Under the pieces are notes generated by a model, which was not told the DNA's origin, did not search any database, and was given only the letters and a program-made list of their open reading frames with translations. Positions 19,602 to 29,614 of a stretch of 64,000 nt of DNA are shown piece after piece (position 1 is the first letter of the stretch; every line of letters starts with the position of its first letter). Origin of the DNA: Tritrichomonas foetus. Taxonomy: Eukaryota > Parabasalia > Tritrichomonadida > Tritrichomonadidae. A program made the position numbers and the translations under genes. Location of the stretch: contig MLAK01001115.1 in assembly GCA_001839685.1 (NCBI GenBank), positions 66,337 to 130,336 of the forward strand, in the 5' to 3' direction.

Positions 19602-19811
19602 TTTTAACAAAAAACGATAAAACTTTCGAAAAATATTTCTGATGCTTCAGAAATTCCCCAAAAAAAAAAAAAATCATTTCAAAAAAGTAACAAAATAAAG
19701 ATTTTGGATATCGTTATTTTAATCAACATTTTTTTATCCTCATAAAAACATAGCATTGCGATTTTATTGATTTTTCATTCTTTTGATTTTTCCGTGTTTT
19801 GTTGTGTCATT

Positions 19812-22800
19812 TCACTTTGTATTATCATTTTCATGCTTCAATGCATGAATCACAGAAGAAATCGTGAATTCTTCTTCAAGGTCCCTTAAAATAGGTGTGT
19901 CATGTCCTTTAAAGATTCTTGGAAGTGGAAAATCTTCCCAACTTGGAGGATGATATTCTATTTCTACAATTTTAGCTTCATTATTTCTGCTTCTTCTTCT
20001 CTTTTGATCTTCTTGTCCTTTTTTCTTTATTTGATTTTTTTGCTGAGTATTAAATTGATTCTTGTTTGGATTTTGTTTTTCTATTCTATTTTTATTGTTC
20101 AAATTGGTGTGATTTGAGTTTGGGTACGAATTTTGACTTCTACTTTTCTTAATTCCTTTGTTATGAAATGAATTGTCTTTATTATTTTCACTGTCTGAAC
20201 TTGATTCTGAATCTGAATCGGAATCAGTAGTATTATTTGGATGAGTTGGTTGATATGATTTAGGGTTTCTTGTTTTGTTTATGGTTGTTTTTTCATTTAT
20301 AATTTCAACTTTTGGAATTGATCTTCTCCTTCTTCTTCGTGGTGGTTCGTCGTCATCTTCATCAATGTTTGCTGGTTTTCTTTTTGGAGCATTCAACAAA
20401 TTATTCGTGTCGTTTGCTATATTATTCTTGCTTTTATTTGAAGTAGATTTTTTAATGTTTTTGTCGGATTCACTTTCATTTTCACTTTCACTACTCGATT
20501 TAATCTTCTTTGAATTCACTTTATTAGAAATCTTTTTATGAATTTTGTCCGATTCGCTGTCAGAACTATTCTCAGACTTGTTGTCATTACTTCTTGAGTT
20601 AGCTTTATGTTTAGCATTACTGCGTTTGTTTTCTTCTTTTGATTCTTTACGTAAAAAGTCTTGTTTCTTGGAATTTGTAGATTTGACCGGTAAATCATTG
20701 ATTTCTGAATCAGAGGTAAATTTATTTTCATTTACTTTCATTTTTTCAAATTTAGAATTTTGTTGATTTTTATCTGACTTTTTCTTGAATTTTTGTATAT
20801 TATCGTTACTGTCTGACATATTTTCATCGCTACTTCCAGAAAAGTCTTTCCTCTTTGAAAACGAAGTTTTCTTGTGCAGTGAATTCGATTTTTTCTTTTT
20901 TGAATCAAAAACATCTTCATCACTTGAAAAAATATTGGTTTTCACTCGCTTTTGTTCTTTGATATTCTCTTCTTCTTCAAAGTCGCTGCTATCACTGAAT
21001 CTGGATTTTGAACCTTTATCTCCTTTCAAAAATACATTATTGCTATTTTGAAGTTTTGTATTTTTATCACTCTTCATTTCATTTTTGTTCTCTATTTCAT
21101 CATCATCATCATCATCATCAAAGAAAACTCCTTTTTTCCTTTTGTGAGAACTGCTTTTCATATCAGAAATGCGTTTGAGTGAAGTTTTATTCTTTGATTT
21201 TTGATTAGAATTTGTATATTCGGCTTTTTCATCACTTTCTGATGAAGAAGTTTGTTTTTCCAGAGAAACTTTTTTCTTTTGTGAATCCAACTTTTCATCT
21301 GAAGAAGAAGAATTTTTATTTTGTTTTGATTTCTTTAATTTTCTTGCTTTTGATTTGATTTTTTCTGTGATCTCCAAAACATGTTCATCTTGTCTAATTT
21401 CATCATCATCATCGCCACTATAAATTCTTTTGTTTTTGAAAATATTTTTATTATTTCTATTTGGTGAAGAAATTTTCTTTTTAGGGATATTTTCTAAACC
21501 ATCATCCGAGTTCTTTTTCACCAATTTTGGATTTTGTTTATTTTTCATTATTTTTTCTTCATATGAATTGTCATCATCTTCATCGAATCTGGAATTTGGC
21601 TTTTGTTTTAATTTTGGTTTATCTTTGCTTGAGGCAAGAAGCTTTTCAGAATCTAAAGATTCGCTTGAATCATCAAAATTATTAGATTTCTTTATTTTTT
21701 GATTTTCCTTGCCTTTCTTCAAAGAATCAGAATCATGTTTTTGATTTTGTTTTGATTTTGCTTTTGCTTTTGGATCGGATTCTGATTCTGATGAGGAAAA
21801 CTTGAGGATATCTTTTTGTTTATTTGATGATTTTTGTGGGTGCGGCTTTTCTAGTTTATCATCATCAGAGGAAAAGAATGATTTTCGTTTTTTAATGGAA
21901 TTAATTTGATCATTTTTCTTACTTTTCTGCTTGGAATTTGTTTCATCTGATGAAGAAGGCCATTCATCTTGTTCTTCTTCATCTGAAAAATGTTTGTTGG
22001 CATGATTCGGTTTCTCATCTGAAGAGTCTGAAAAAATTGGTTTCTTTTTATTTTGTGGTGATTTATTATTTTCTTTTTCATCTTCATCAGAAAACTGGGG
22101 TCTTTTCTTTTTCTTTGGAGAAACTAGTTCTTCAGAGCTAGAATCAAAACCAAATTTCTTCTTTTTCGATGCAGGCGGTCTCGCAGAGGAATCAGAATCA
22201 GAGCTGTTATCAAAACGAGATTTTTTATTTTCTTTGGATTGAATTAATTCGTCATCATTTTTAATTTCTTGTTTTGATTTTGAAAATTCTGGAATTTCTT
22301 CTTCTTCTTCGTGTAAAGATGTATTATCAGCTTTAGGATTTCCTTTTATTTCTTCACTTGACGAATCATCGAAAAGACTCTTTTTCACTTTTGATAGATT
22401 ATTTCCTGTTTCTTTTTTATTTTCTTCTTTTTGTTTAATAATTTTATTATGGTGAGAAGAAGTACTTGATGATTCATCAAATTTATTCTTTTGACTCACA
22501 ATTTCATGAACACTTTTTTCTTTCTCATCATCATTGTTAATTTCTTGATCTTTTTCTTCTCTTTTTTCTTCCTCAACTCCACTCATTAAATCATCATGAT
22601 CCTCATCTTTATTCACATTTTCATTTTCATTTTGTAGATGTGGAGAAGTATTTGGATTATCTGCGTTGTTGTTGTTTATTGGGACAAATGATGTTTCAGA
22701 AAATTCTGTTTCCTCTTCTACAATAACTGGTATTTCTGGTTCATTTTCAGGAAGTTCTATTTCAAAAATTTCTCTTAGTTCATCATCAATATACAAAGGA

Positions 22801-24725
22801 AATTGATGAGAGAATTCAGAAACAATTTTAACAGGAATATCTTCAACATAATCATTGATTTCATCGAATTCATTTCCTTGAATGCCATAAAACCTTTTCT
22901 TTAGTTGAACAGCATCTTCTTTCGCTAAGATTTTTTGGGAAACAAGTGCTTTAATTGTTTCAAACGGATAGTATGCCATTATTGGTTTTCTTAAATCCAA
23001 TGAATCAACAAACGAATTAAAGCAATCACTAGTTTCAACTTCACTATTATCAAAAATCACGGTTTTCAAAGATTTGCATGAAAAAATCATTTCTTTCAAA
23101 ACAGTTAGTCCTTTATCGCCTAATTTATTATTAGAAATATCCAAATATTCAAGTGTTTTATTTTCTTTAAGTGATCGAATAAAAGCAATTATAACATTTG
23201 AATTATCTGCCGTTCCATCGCCAATTAAGCTTAGTCTTTGAAGGTTTTTGAGTTTAGGAACATAGGTGGTAAATTCTTCTTCAATTGTAGGATCAAAATC
23301 AGGACCAAAACATTTATTAAACGATAAATATTTCAAATTTTTGTTGTGAGATAGAAATTCAAAGAATTCGTCAGATAATTCATTTTCATCCCAGATTAAA
23401 GAAACCAATGGATAATTTTTAATCAACATTAATGATTCATCAAATGTTCCACTTTCAAGTTTGGTTTTTTCCATGTTTAGCATAAGGCCAGCATGCCAAT
23501 TTCGATGAAAGATAAAATGAAGGAGTCGTGAAAGTTTGATATTATCCCAAGTCATTTCACAAATATCTAAACGCATTAGTTGAGGAGGGATGTGATCGGG
23601 TGTCCGAAAGAAATCCGGAATATTTTGAGAAATATCAAGGTATCGTAAATGTAACAAAGTAGATGAATTTTTGCTCAATGATTCAAAAATGCTTTGAATA
23701 GATAAATTACAACCTCTTAAGGATAAAGAGTTGAGATTTGTGAATAATGGGAATAATTTATCCATTTTTTTCATGCAGTCCAATTTCTGTAAACCTAGCA
23801 ATTTGATTGAATTTTGTGATTTCATAAAATCAGAAACTAAATTATCACTTTTTATGTTTCCAATAAAATTGATTGAAGTGAAATTCTTTTCTTGTGCTAA
23901 ATTTTTCAATTGACTGATGAATTCCTTTTTCATTTCAAATCCAGAAAGTGTGATTGCAACCAAGTTAGATTTTTTGGCAGATTCACAAAACTCTTTAAAT
24001 TTCTTAGTTTGTGATGAATTAATAAAAATATGCTTTAACTGCTTCATTTGTGAAATGTATTGTGATAAAATAGGAAATATTTCTGCTTTTTTATCCAACT
24101 TTTCAAATATTATACTTTCCATTGAATTATATAATTTCAAAGAATCGAATAGCTGCTCAAATAATGAATCAACTTTATCATTATGAACGTTTTTTTCATT
24201 GAAGTTCAGTTGTTTTAAAGTTGAGACGAAACATGTTTTTAAATACTTGTATGTTGAATCCGCATGAATTATTTTTTTATTTTTTTTCAAATTATAATCA
24301 AATCTTGCTAAAATTGATGATAACTCTGGCTTTGGTGAAAATTGGTCATTTGGAAATTTTACATTTAATTTGCTGAGTTCATCTTCGCTTTTTATTGAAG
24401 AAAGTGCCCTCAAAATTTTCTCATTTATTGTGGCTATTGGAACATCATCGTTTTCTGATTTGAATTTCAACCCGGATTTTCCGAATTTCATCTCAATAAA
24501 TTCGTCGTCAATTTTGTATTCAGTAAGTTCAGTCAAATAGAATTTTGAATCTTCTGAAAGCGATGATTTGCTCTCTTTATAAAGAAATAATAAATTTTCT
24601 GAAACAACGAGAATTCGGTTTTCTTTTCCTTTCTTATCTTTCATTTTGAGGATTTCGCAGGCGAGAATAATCTTGCTACATGACTTGAGTGCAGCGCTGC
24701 GTGCTTTTTCGATAATCTCGCTCAT
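19812..24725 (-). CDS. CARMIL-like PH/LRR protein with long charged Ser-rich tail
   Basis: A 1637-residue protein starting at ATG 24725. Residues 1-110 form a PH-like module resembling the CARMIL N-terminus. Residues about 180-600 are irregular leucine-rich repeats (for example LKNLQRLSLIGDG and LEYLDISNNKLGDKGL). Residues about 650-1590 are a disordered tail very rich in S, D, E, K and N. In the tail a short motif, K/R-rich then F then a run of D/S/E, recurs well over ten times. CARMIL proteins bind membranes and actin capping protein; I do not see a clear capping-protein motif, so that function is inferred from domain order only. The tail would be a good CK2-type substrate. Runs of GAT/GAA codons make short microsatellites, such as the one at about 21100-21120. 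Confidence 0.85.
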   Translation of the reverse strand: MSEIIEKARSAALKSCSKIILACEILKMKDKKGKENRILVVSENLLFLYKESKSSLSEDSKFYLTELTEYKIDDEFIEMKFGKSGLKFKSENDDVPIATINEKILRALSSIKSEDELSKLNVKFPNDQFSPKPELSSILARFDYNLKKNKKIIHADSTYKYLKTCFVSTLKQLNFNEKNVHNDKVDSLFEQLFDSLKLYNSMESIIFEKLDKKAEIFPILSQYISQMKQLKHIFINSSQTKKFKEFCESAKKSNLVAITLSGFEMKKEFISQLKNLAQEKNFTSINFIGNIKSDNLVSDFMKSQNSIKLLGLQKLDCMKKMDKLFPLFTNLNSLSLRGCNLSIQSIFESLSKNSSTLLHLRYLDISQNIPDFFRTPDHIPPQLMRLDICEMTWDNIKLSRLLHFIFHRNWHAGLMLNMEKTKLESGTFDESLMLIKNYPLVSLIWDENELSDEFFEFLSHNKNLKYLSFNKCFGPDFDPTIEEEFTTYVPKLKNLQRLSLIGDGTADNSNVIIAFIRSLKENKTLEYLDISNNKLGDKGLTVLKEMIFSCKSLKTVIFDNSEVETSDCFNSFVDSLDLRKPIMAYYPFETIKALVSQKILAKEDAVQLKKRFYGIQGNEFDEINDYVEDIPVKIVSEFSHQFPLYIDDELREIFEIELPENEPEIPVIVEEETEFSETSFVPINNNNADNPNTSPHLQNENENVNKDEDHDDLMSGVEEEKREEKDQEINNDDEKEKSVHEIVSQKNKFDESSSTSSHHNKIIKQKEENKKETGNNLSKVKKSLFDDSSSEEIKGNPKADNTSLHEEEEEIPEFSKSKQEIKNDDELIQSKENKKSRFDNSSDSDSSARPPASKKKKFGFDSSSEELVSPKKKKRPQFSDEDEKENNKSPQNKKKPIFSDSSDEKPNHANKHFSDEEEQDEWPSSSDETNSKQKSKKNDQINSIKKRKSFFSSDDDKLEKPHPQKSSNKQKDILKFSSSESESDPKAKAKSKQNQKHDSDSLKKGKENQKIKKSNNFDDSSESLDSEKLLASSKDKPKLKQKPNSRFDEDDDNSYEEKIMKNKQNPKLVKKNSDDGLENIPKKKISSPNRNNKNIFKNKRIYSGDDDDEIRQDEHVLEITEKIKSKARKLKKSKQNKNSSSSDEKLDSQKKKVSLEKQTSSSESDEKAEYTNSNQKSKNKTSLKRISDMKSSSHKRKKGVFFDDDDDDDEIENKNEMKSDKNTKLQNSNNVFLKGDKGSKSRFSDSSDFEEEENIKEQKRVKTNIFSSDEDVFDSKKKKSNSLHKKTSFSKRKDFSGSSDENMSDSNDNIQKFKKKSDKNQQNSKFEKMKVNENKFTSDSEINDLPVKSTNSKKQDFLRKESKEENKRSNAKHKANSRSNDNKSENSSDSESDKIHKKISNKVNSKKIKSSSESENESESDKNIKKSTSNKSKNNIANDTNNLLNAPKRKPANIDEDDDEPPRRRRRRSIPKVEIINEKTTINKTRNPKSYQPTHPNNTTDSDSDSESSSDSENNKDNSFHNKGIKKSRSQNSYPNSNHTNLNNKNRIEKQNPNKNQFNTQQKNQIKKKGQEDQKRRRSRNNEAKIVEIEYHPPSWEDFPLPRIFKGHDTPILRDLEEEFTISSVIHALKHENDNTK

Positions 24726-25240
24726 TTTCCCAATTTTCAAATTTTTAGTCAAAAAGTTAATTGGTTTTTCAACTTTTTAAGTGAAGACTTGGATATTGAG
24801 AGTTAATTGGTTATTTTACCATATTTCGCCATAAATCTTAATGAATTAACGTAAAACCGTCAAATGATTAACTAAGGGTTTCATATGAAATATATATTTT
24901 TCCGATATTCAAAAACGCCAACCATATGTTTCTGATGATCTTAAACTCAAATTATTTGGAAAAATTATTGTTTAAAGGTTTCAGTATATAATATAAAGGT
25001 GATTAGAGATTTCTTTTTCGATTTACCTAATTTCTCGTGTATGTGCACAACATGAAAAGATGCATTTTATCTGTGTTTTTTTCATTTAATCAAAGATTCT
25101 AGCATTCATCATTCAGTTTCGCAATATTGAATTAAAAGAATAATGCCAATATTTTTTCTTCTCAATTTTATAAATGAAACATTGTTTTGAAGGAATATTT
25201 GCCATTTCATTGAAAAAAAGTTTTTGACATTTTTTGGAAA
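24726..25240. other. divergent intergenic region
   Basis: 515 bp between the divergent LRR and phosphatase genes. It holds near-copies of the AACTTTTT string close to the LRR start (24733-24780) and a TCATT about 37 bases before the phosphatase start. No gene is seen. Confidence 0.45.
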
Positions 25241-26200
25241 ATGGAAGAAATCTCGTATTTCGACCAAATCAAAGATCAATTAGACAACGGAGAAATTGTT
25301 GATGAAATCTTTGTCAACAAAATTTGCACAAAACTCGCCGAAATTTTATATACAGAAGAAAATATTTTAGAATTACAATCACCAATCACAATTTGTGGCG
25401 ACATCCACGGACAATATGAAGACTTACTCGAATTATTTGACACGGCCGGCGGATTTGAACAGAAGTATTTGTTTATGGGCGATTATGTTGATCGGGGGTA
25501 TTATTCTTTAAATACGTTTTTATTACTGGCCACACTGAAATTAAAATATCCAAATAAATATTACCTTCTCAGAGGCAATCACGAATGTCGCGCAATTACA
25601 AAAACGTATGGTTTTTATTTTGAAATCACCCAAAATTATGGAACATCGGCTTTATGGAGTCGAATTATGGATATTTTTGATTTGCTTCCTGTTTGTGCTA
25701 TTGTTGATAACGATATCTTTTCTGTTCATGGCGGGCTTTCTCCATCATTGCCAATCATTTCATTTGCAGCAGATATTAACAGAAAAACAGAGCTCCCTTC
25801 ATCAGGGATTTTCTCTGACCTCTTGTGGAGTGACCCAACAGAAAACCCGGAGACCGTATGGGCACTAAACAAAAGAGGTGCCGGATACAGTTTCGGCAAT
25901 AAAGTGATCGAAAAATTCTGTCACATCAACAGGTTGAGGCTAATTACTCGCTCTCACCAAGTATCACAGAAAGGCTACACATATTACTGCCCAAATCATG
26001 ATAAAGAGCCAGAAGGAAAGCTGCTGCTTGTTTGGTCAGCTCCAAACTATCAATACACAGATGGTAACATGGCATCGGTGCTGAGAGTTGGATATACTGC
26101 GCAAGATAGATTTAACCTAAGAATTTTTGGTCCCCGCGATAACAAGTTAAGGATAAAAACAGAAAATCCTCTCTGTTTCAACTCAATATATTTTGCTTAA
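25241..26200 (+). CDS. PPP-family Ser/Thr protein phosphatase (PP2A/PP4/PP6-like)
   Basis: A 319-residue catalytic subunit. All metal and catalytic motifs are present: GDIHG at 53-57, GDYVDRG at 80-86, RGNHE at 111-115, the metal histidine in VHGG (H163) and RSHQ (H239, where most members have RAHQ). The length and the KRGAGYSFG block place it with PP2A, PP4 and PP6. The C-terminus lacks the DYFL tail of PP2A that is carboxymethylated, and LRGNHECR replaces the PP2A form with ESR. It is therefore a divergent member, closest by eye to PP6. It hydrolyses phosphoserine and phosphothreonine with a bimetal centre; partners are unknown. Confidence 0.94.
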   Translation: MEEISYFDQIKDQLDNGEIVDEIFVNKICTKLAEILYTEENILELQSPITICGDIHGQYEDLLELFDTAGGFEQKYLFMGDYVDRGYYSLNTFLLLATLKLKYPNKYYLLRGNHECRAITKTYGFYFEITQNYGTSALWSRIMDIFDLLPVCAIVDNDIFSVHGGLSPSLPIISFAADINRKTELPSSGIFSDLLWSDPTENPETVWALNKRGAGYSFGNKVIEKFCHINRLRLITRSHQVSQKGYTYYCPNHDKEPEGKLLLVWSAPNYQYTDGNMASVLRVGYTAQDRFNLRIFGPRDNKLRIKTENPLCFNSIYFA

Positions 26201-27513
26201 AAAATGTACTATACAATTCGATGCTTTTATCGATTTTATTATATTATATTCGTCTGCATTCATACTAAAAGTTAAGCAAGAAATACATTCAGATTCACAT
26301 ATCTAGTTAACCAAGATTAATTTAGTTTTAATCTTTCTCATTCGAGGTCGCCAAATCCAATGAACGCCATTTATCATACGAACAAAGCTCTTCATCATTT
26401 TTCGATCAATATTCAAATAAAAAGGTAAAATTGGAATGACAGGTTTATTTTTTGTTCACTACATCATTATAGATGAAAACAATTTTGCCTAAAAAATTGA
26501 TCATTAAGAAAAAAGAACGTATGTAAATCAATATATTTTAATATTAGCATAAATAATTGTATTACATATGAAAACCGTAATAATAATAAAACTTTATTCA
26601 GGAATCCATCAAGATATTTTGAAATAGCAATTAGACAAATTGAATGAATATATATTTCAAAAAGTGTATTTTTGGAAAAACTCAAATATCTTTTTATTTA
26701 TTCCACAGATTTCTTTGAAAATGAGGAAACTATAATAAGATAATTCAATGATTCTAAAATAAGAATAATGGAAAATAAAAATAATTATATTTCGTTATTG
26801 GAAAAAAAGATGATAAAAAGATTTTCATATCATTTTTCTGTTCATTGATACTAAGAGAAATTGTATTCGATCACCAATATGAAAGTAAACATACCTTTTT
26901 TAAAATTTCATAAAATGACATGTTCAATAATGCATTGTCTGCAGAATGAAAGAATATTTGTGTCAAGAGATGAAAGGAAAGCTCTTGTTCATCTACCAAT
27001 TCGATCTTTGATCGGGCTATGGCAATACATATATTTCTGAGAGATGATGATCAATTCAGATTCATCAAGATAACTATATTTATCGTATCATACAAAATAT
27101 TTTACGTCATTCAAATGAACACAAGTAAGAAAGGCAATTTTCTCAAAATCTATAAAAAAATTTTGCCAAAAAATCTTTGATAGTATTAATCTCCAAAAAT
27201 GAAAATAAATTTTTGCAAAATCTAAGCAAAATAAGGCGATTGAAGTGTCATACGTTCGTATGAAAAACTCGTAATAAATTATCTCAGAAATTTCTAAAGC
27301 CAATTAGATATCATACAATTCAAAATTATTTACAAGAAACGTGATTTTCTTAATATCTGTCTATTAAATATGTGGAAGATTGAAAGATTGTAATTGCTGA
27401 TAATATTTTATATTAATATTAAAAATTCTACTGAAAAGGGGCGAAAATTTTGGAGTTACCAACGTTGATGAAATCGCCAAAACCTTGCCATTTCAACTTG
27501 AATTCCTCTCAAT
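26201..27513. other. long intergenic region, no gene seen
   Basis: 1.3 kb of AT-rich sequence between two plus-strand genes. Short frames of 70 codons on the minus strand have no protein-like character. A 26940-27040 patch reads somewhat more like coding DNA but holds stops in every frame. Confidence 0.45.
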
Positions 27514-28158
27514 ATGTTATCGTGTATATTCAAAAAGTTGGTGATGGCTAACGTACCTTTTCTTCACTTTTTTTCCAAAATGTCTTGGAAGCAAACTCTC
27601 ATAAACAAATTTCAAGCATACAAGCCTCATGACATGCAAGAAACTAAAGATAAAGAAACAATACTCAAGTATCTCAATGATTTCGATAACCTTTTGACTC
27701 GCGATAACGAATATGCGCATTTCACAAGCTCTTCATGGATTGTCAATCCGTCTCGCACAAAGGTCTTGCTTATTTATCACAATATTTATGACGCCTGGAC
27801 ATGGACTGGTGGTCATGCCGACGGTGATGAAGATTTCCTTGCAGTTGCGATGCGCGAGGCCAAAGAAGAAACAAATGTCGATGTAAAACCACTTTCAAAT
27901 GATTTTGCTATCATTGATATTCTTCCAGTCTGGGGACACGTTAAAAATGGAAAATGGGTTTCAACTCACCATCATTTGAATGTGGCATATTTGATGGAAG
28001 CTGATGATTCTCAAGAAGTGCAAATTAAAGAAGATGAAAACAGTGGAGTGAAGTGGGTTCCTGTCGAAGATGTCTTAAAGACATGCAGGGAAGTTGAAAT
28101 GCACTATGTGTATAAGAAATTAATGGAAAGAACAAAAGACTTTCCTCCATCAAAGTGA
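27514..28158 (+). CDS. Nudix hydrolase
   Basis: The protein has a good Nudix box at 100-122 (numbered from the first ATG): G, then E106 and REAKEETNV, with N in place of the usual last glycine. The preceding beta strands (SSWIVNPSRTKVLLIYH) and the GGHADGDED turn fit the fold. Such enzymes cleave nucleoside diphosphates linked to another group; the substrate cannot be told. Three in-frame ATGs are possible: 27514, 27544 and 27580. The third follows a TCACT initiator by 14 bases, and the first 22 residues are poorly Nudix-like, so the true start may be 27580. Confidence 0.88.
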   Translation: MLSCIFKKLVMANVPFLHFFSKMSWKQTLINKFQAYKPHDMQETKDKETILKYLNDFDNLLTRDNEYAHFTSSSWIVNPSRTKVLLIYHNIYDAWTWTGGHADGDEDFLAVAMREAKEETNVDVKPLSNDFAIIDILPVWGHVKNGKWVSTHHHLNVAYLMEADDSQEVQIKEDENSGVKWVPVEDVLKTCREVEMHYVYKKLMERTKDFPPSK

Positions 28159-28365
28159 GAAACATTGAAAAATTAGAAATTTAATAAAGATACAAATTCG
28201 AATTCCATTCTTTTTCACAATTCCTTTTCTCTTCTTTTATAAATTTGCCTATTCATAATAATGCACAGATTACAATTAATAAATTCATCTTTTCCATGAA
28301 TAATATGTGTGAAAAATTTAAGACCATTTATAATCATAAAAAGTTCAAATTCAACGGATAAATCA

Positions 28366-29304
28366 ATGAATTTCAAATTCCATCACCCGCTTCATCTAAA
28401 AAAAATTACAGAAGATCTTCAGTATCGATTTGCTGGTATAAAGCGAGAGACCAAAATTATATACGATGATTCTGATTCCGAATCAGATTCAGTTGATTTT
28501 GAATTTAAAAAAAATCGTGAACTCATGTCAGATCCAAAAAGGATTCGAAAAGCATATACATTTCGACCAAAGCCAAAAAAGAAACCAAAAAATGCAGCTA
28601 CACCAAAATTGAAAAATGATCGAATGAGACATGATTATATTATTCCCAATAGTTCATTAAATTATCGAACAAATCAGGATAAAAGATCATCTCCAAATCA
28701 AAATTCATCTTCTCCTTTGGACAGAGTAAAATTCGTCTTCGACTCTGAGAAAAATAAAAATAAAAATAAAATCGAAGATGAAACAACCAAAATGGAAGAT
28801 GACAATAAACTTATCAATGATGAAGAATACTATAATATATATAATCCAAGTGTTGAATATGGCTTAAGTTTACGAAGTGGCTTTGAAGACAAAATCATTC
28901 TTGATAAAAAAGTGAAAGTGACAGGACAAAAATTTGTTGCCTCTTCTGCAACAAATGTTAGACCGACGCGTGTGGAAAGATATGAAGTGAAATCAAATAA
29001 TAATCCACCATTATTGCCAGTTACATGGAACTCTGCCAAAAAGAATGTTGTAATCCACAAAAAGGAAAACAAATTGCTTGATTACCTTCAAAATTATGAA
29101 CTGAAATCAATGATGACACAAGACGAAGTAAATGCAATGGGAAGAGAATTGAAGAAGATAGAAGATAGAAGGAGAGAAGCAAGAGAAAACCAGAAGATTC
29201 CAGATTGGGCAAAAGGTACAAGTGGAATGATAATCACAGCACCAAAGAAGACAAAAGTTGCAGTGAGATCGAAGTATATGAAAACAAACGACTATTTAAC
29301 TTGA
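28366..29304 (+). CDS. unknown protein, IPDWAKG family (copy A)
   Basis: A 312-residue basic, largely disordered protein I do not recognise. It has an early acidic serine block (YDDSDSESDS) and a conserved C-terminal third. That part reads LLPVTW, then a helix starting MTQDEV, a charged stretch with RRREARENQ, then IPDWAKG and a final NDYL. The same order occurs in the convergent gene at 29615-30460, so the two are paralogues. The chosen start is the first in-frame ATG, preceded by TCA four bases upstream. No enzyme motif is seen; the compact tryptophan-bearing tail looks like a binding module. Confidence 0.75.
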   Translation: MNFKFHHPLHLKKITEDLQYRFAGIKRETKIIYDDSDSESDSVDFEFKKNRELMSDPKRIRKAYTFRPKPKKKPKNAATPKLKNDRMRHDYIIPNSSLNYRTNQDKRSSPNQNSSSPLDRVKFVFDSEKNKNKNKIEDETTKMEDDNKLINDEEYYNIYNPSVEYGLSLRSGFEDKIILDKKVKVTGQKFVASSATNVRPTRVERYEVKSNNNPPLLPVTWNSAKKNVVIHKKENKLLDYLQNYELKSMMTQDEVNAMGRELKKIEDRRREARENQKIPDWAKGTSGMIITAPKKTKVAVRSKYMKTNDYLT

Positions 29305-29614
29305 TCGTTTGTTTCTTTTTATTCTATATACCATGCTAAATGTTTGAAACCATTCTATCTAGACTTTTATATTATGTTCATTATTCAACATTATTATTGA
29401 ATCTTTCATCATTTTTATTTTATCTTTCAACATTATTATTGAATCTTTCAACATTGTTATTTTATCTTTCAACATTATTATTGAATCTTTCAACATTGTT
29501 ATTTAATCTTTCAACATTATTATTGAATCTTTTAACATGAAAAAGAGAAAGTTATGAGGAAGAGGAAAGTAGTTTTTACATGGTAAATAAAAAATAAATA
29601 ACGCAAATAATGAA
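29305..29614. other. convergent intergenic region
   Basis: 310 bp between the 3' ends of two paralogous genes, about half occupied by a 21-bp minisatellite. Confidence 0.8.
29380..29541. repeat. 21-bp minisatellite with 42-bp higher-order unit
   Basis: About seven units of 21 bp (ATCTTTCAACATTATTATTGA and a variant with ATTGTTATTT) start at 29401, 29422, 29443, 29464, 29485 and 29506, with partial copies on both sides. The two variants alternate, giving a 42-bp period. The period is divisible by three, so a repetitive frame is open through it, but it has no protein character beyond the repeat. Confidence 0.9.

Noticed and set aside
26940..27040. Patch that reads somewhat like coding DNA
   Set aside because: Stops in every frame within about 45 codons and no recognisable motif.
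29340..29540. Repetitive leucine-rich frame of 66 codons
   Set aside because: It merely reflects a minisatellite whose period is divisible by three.
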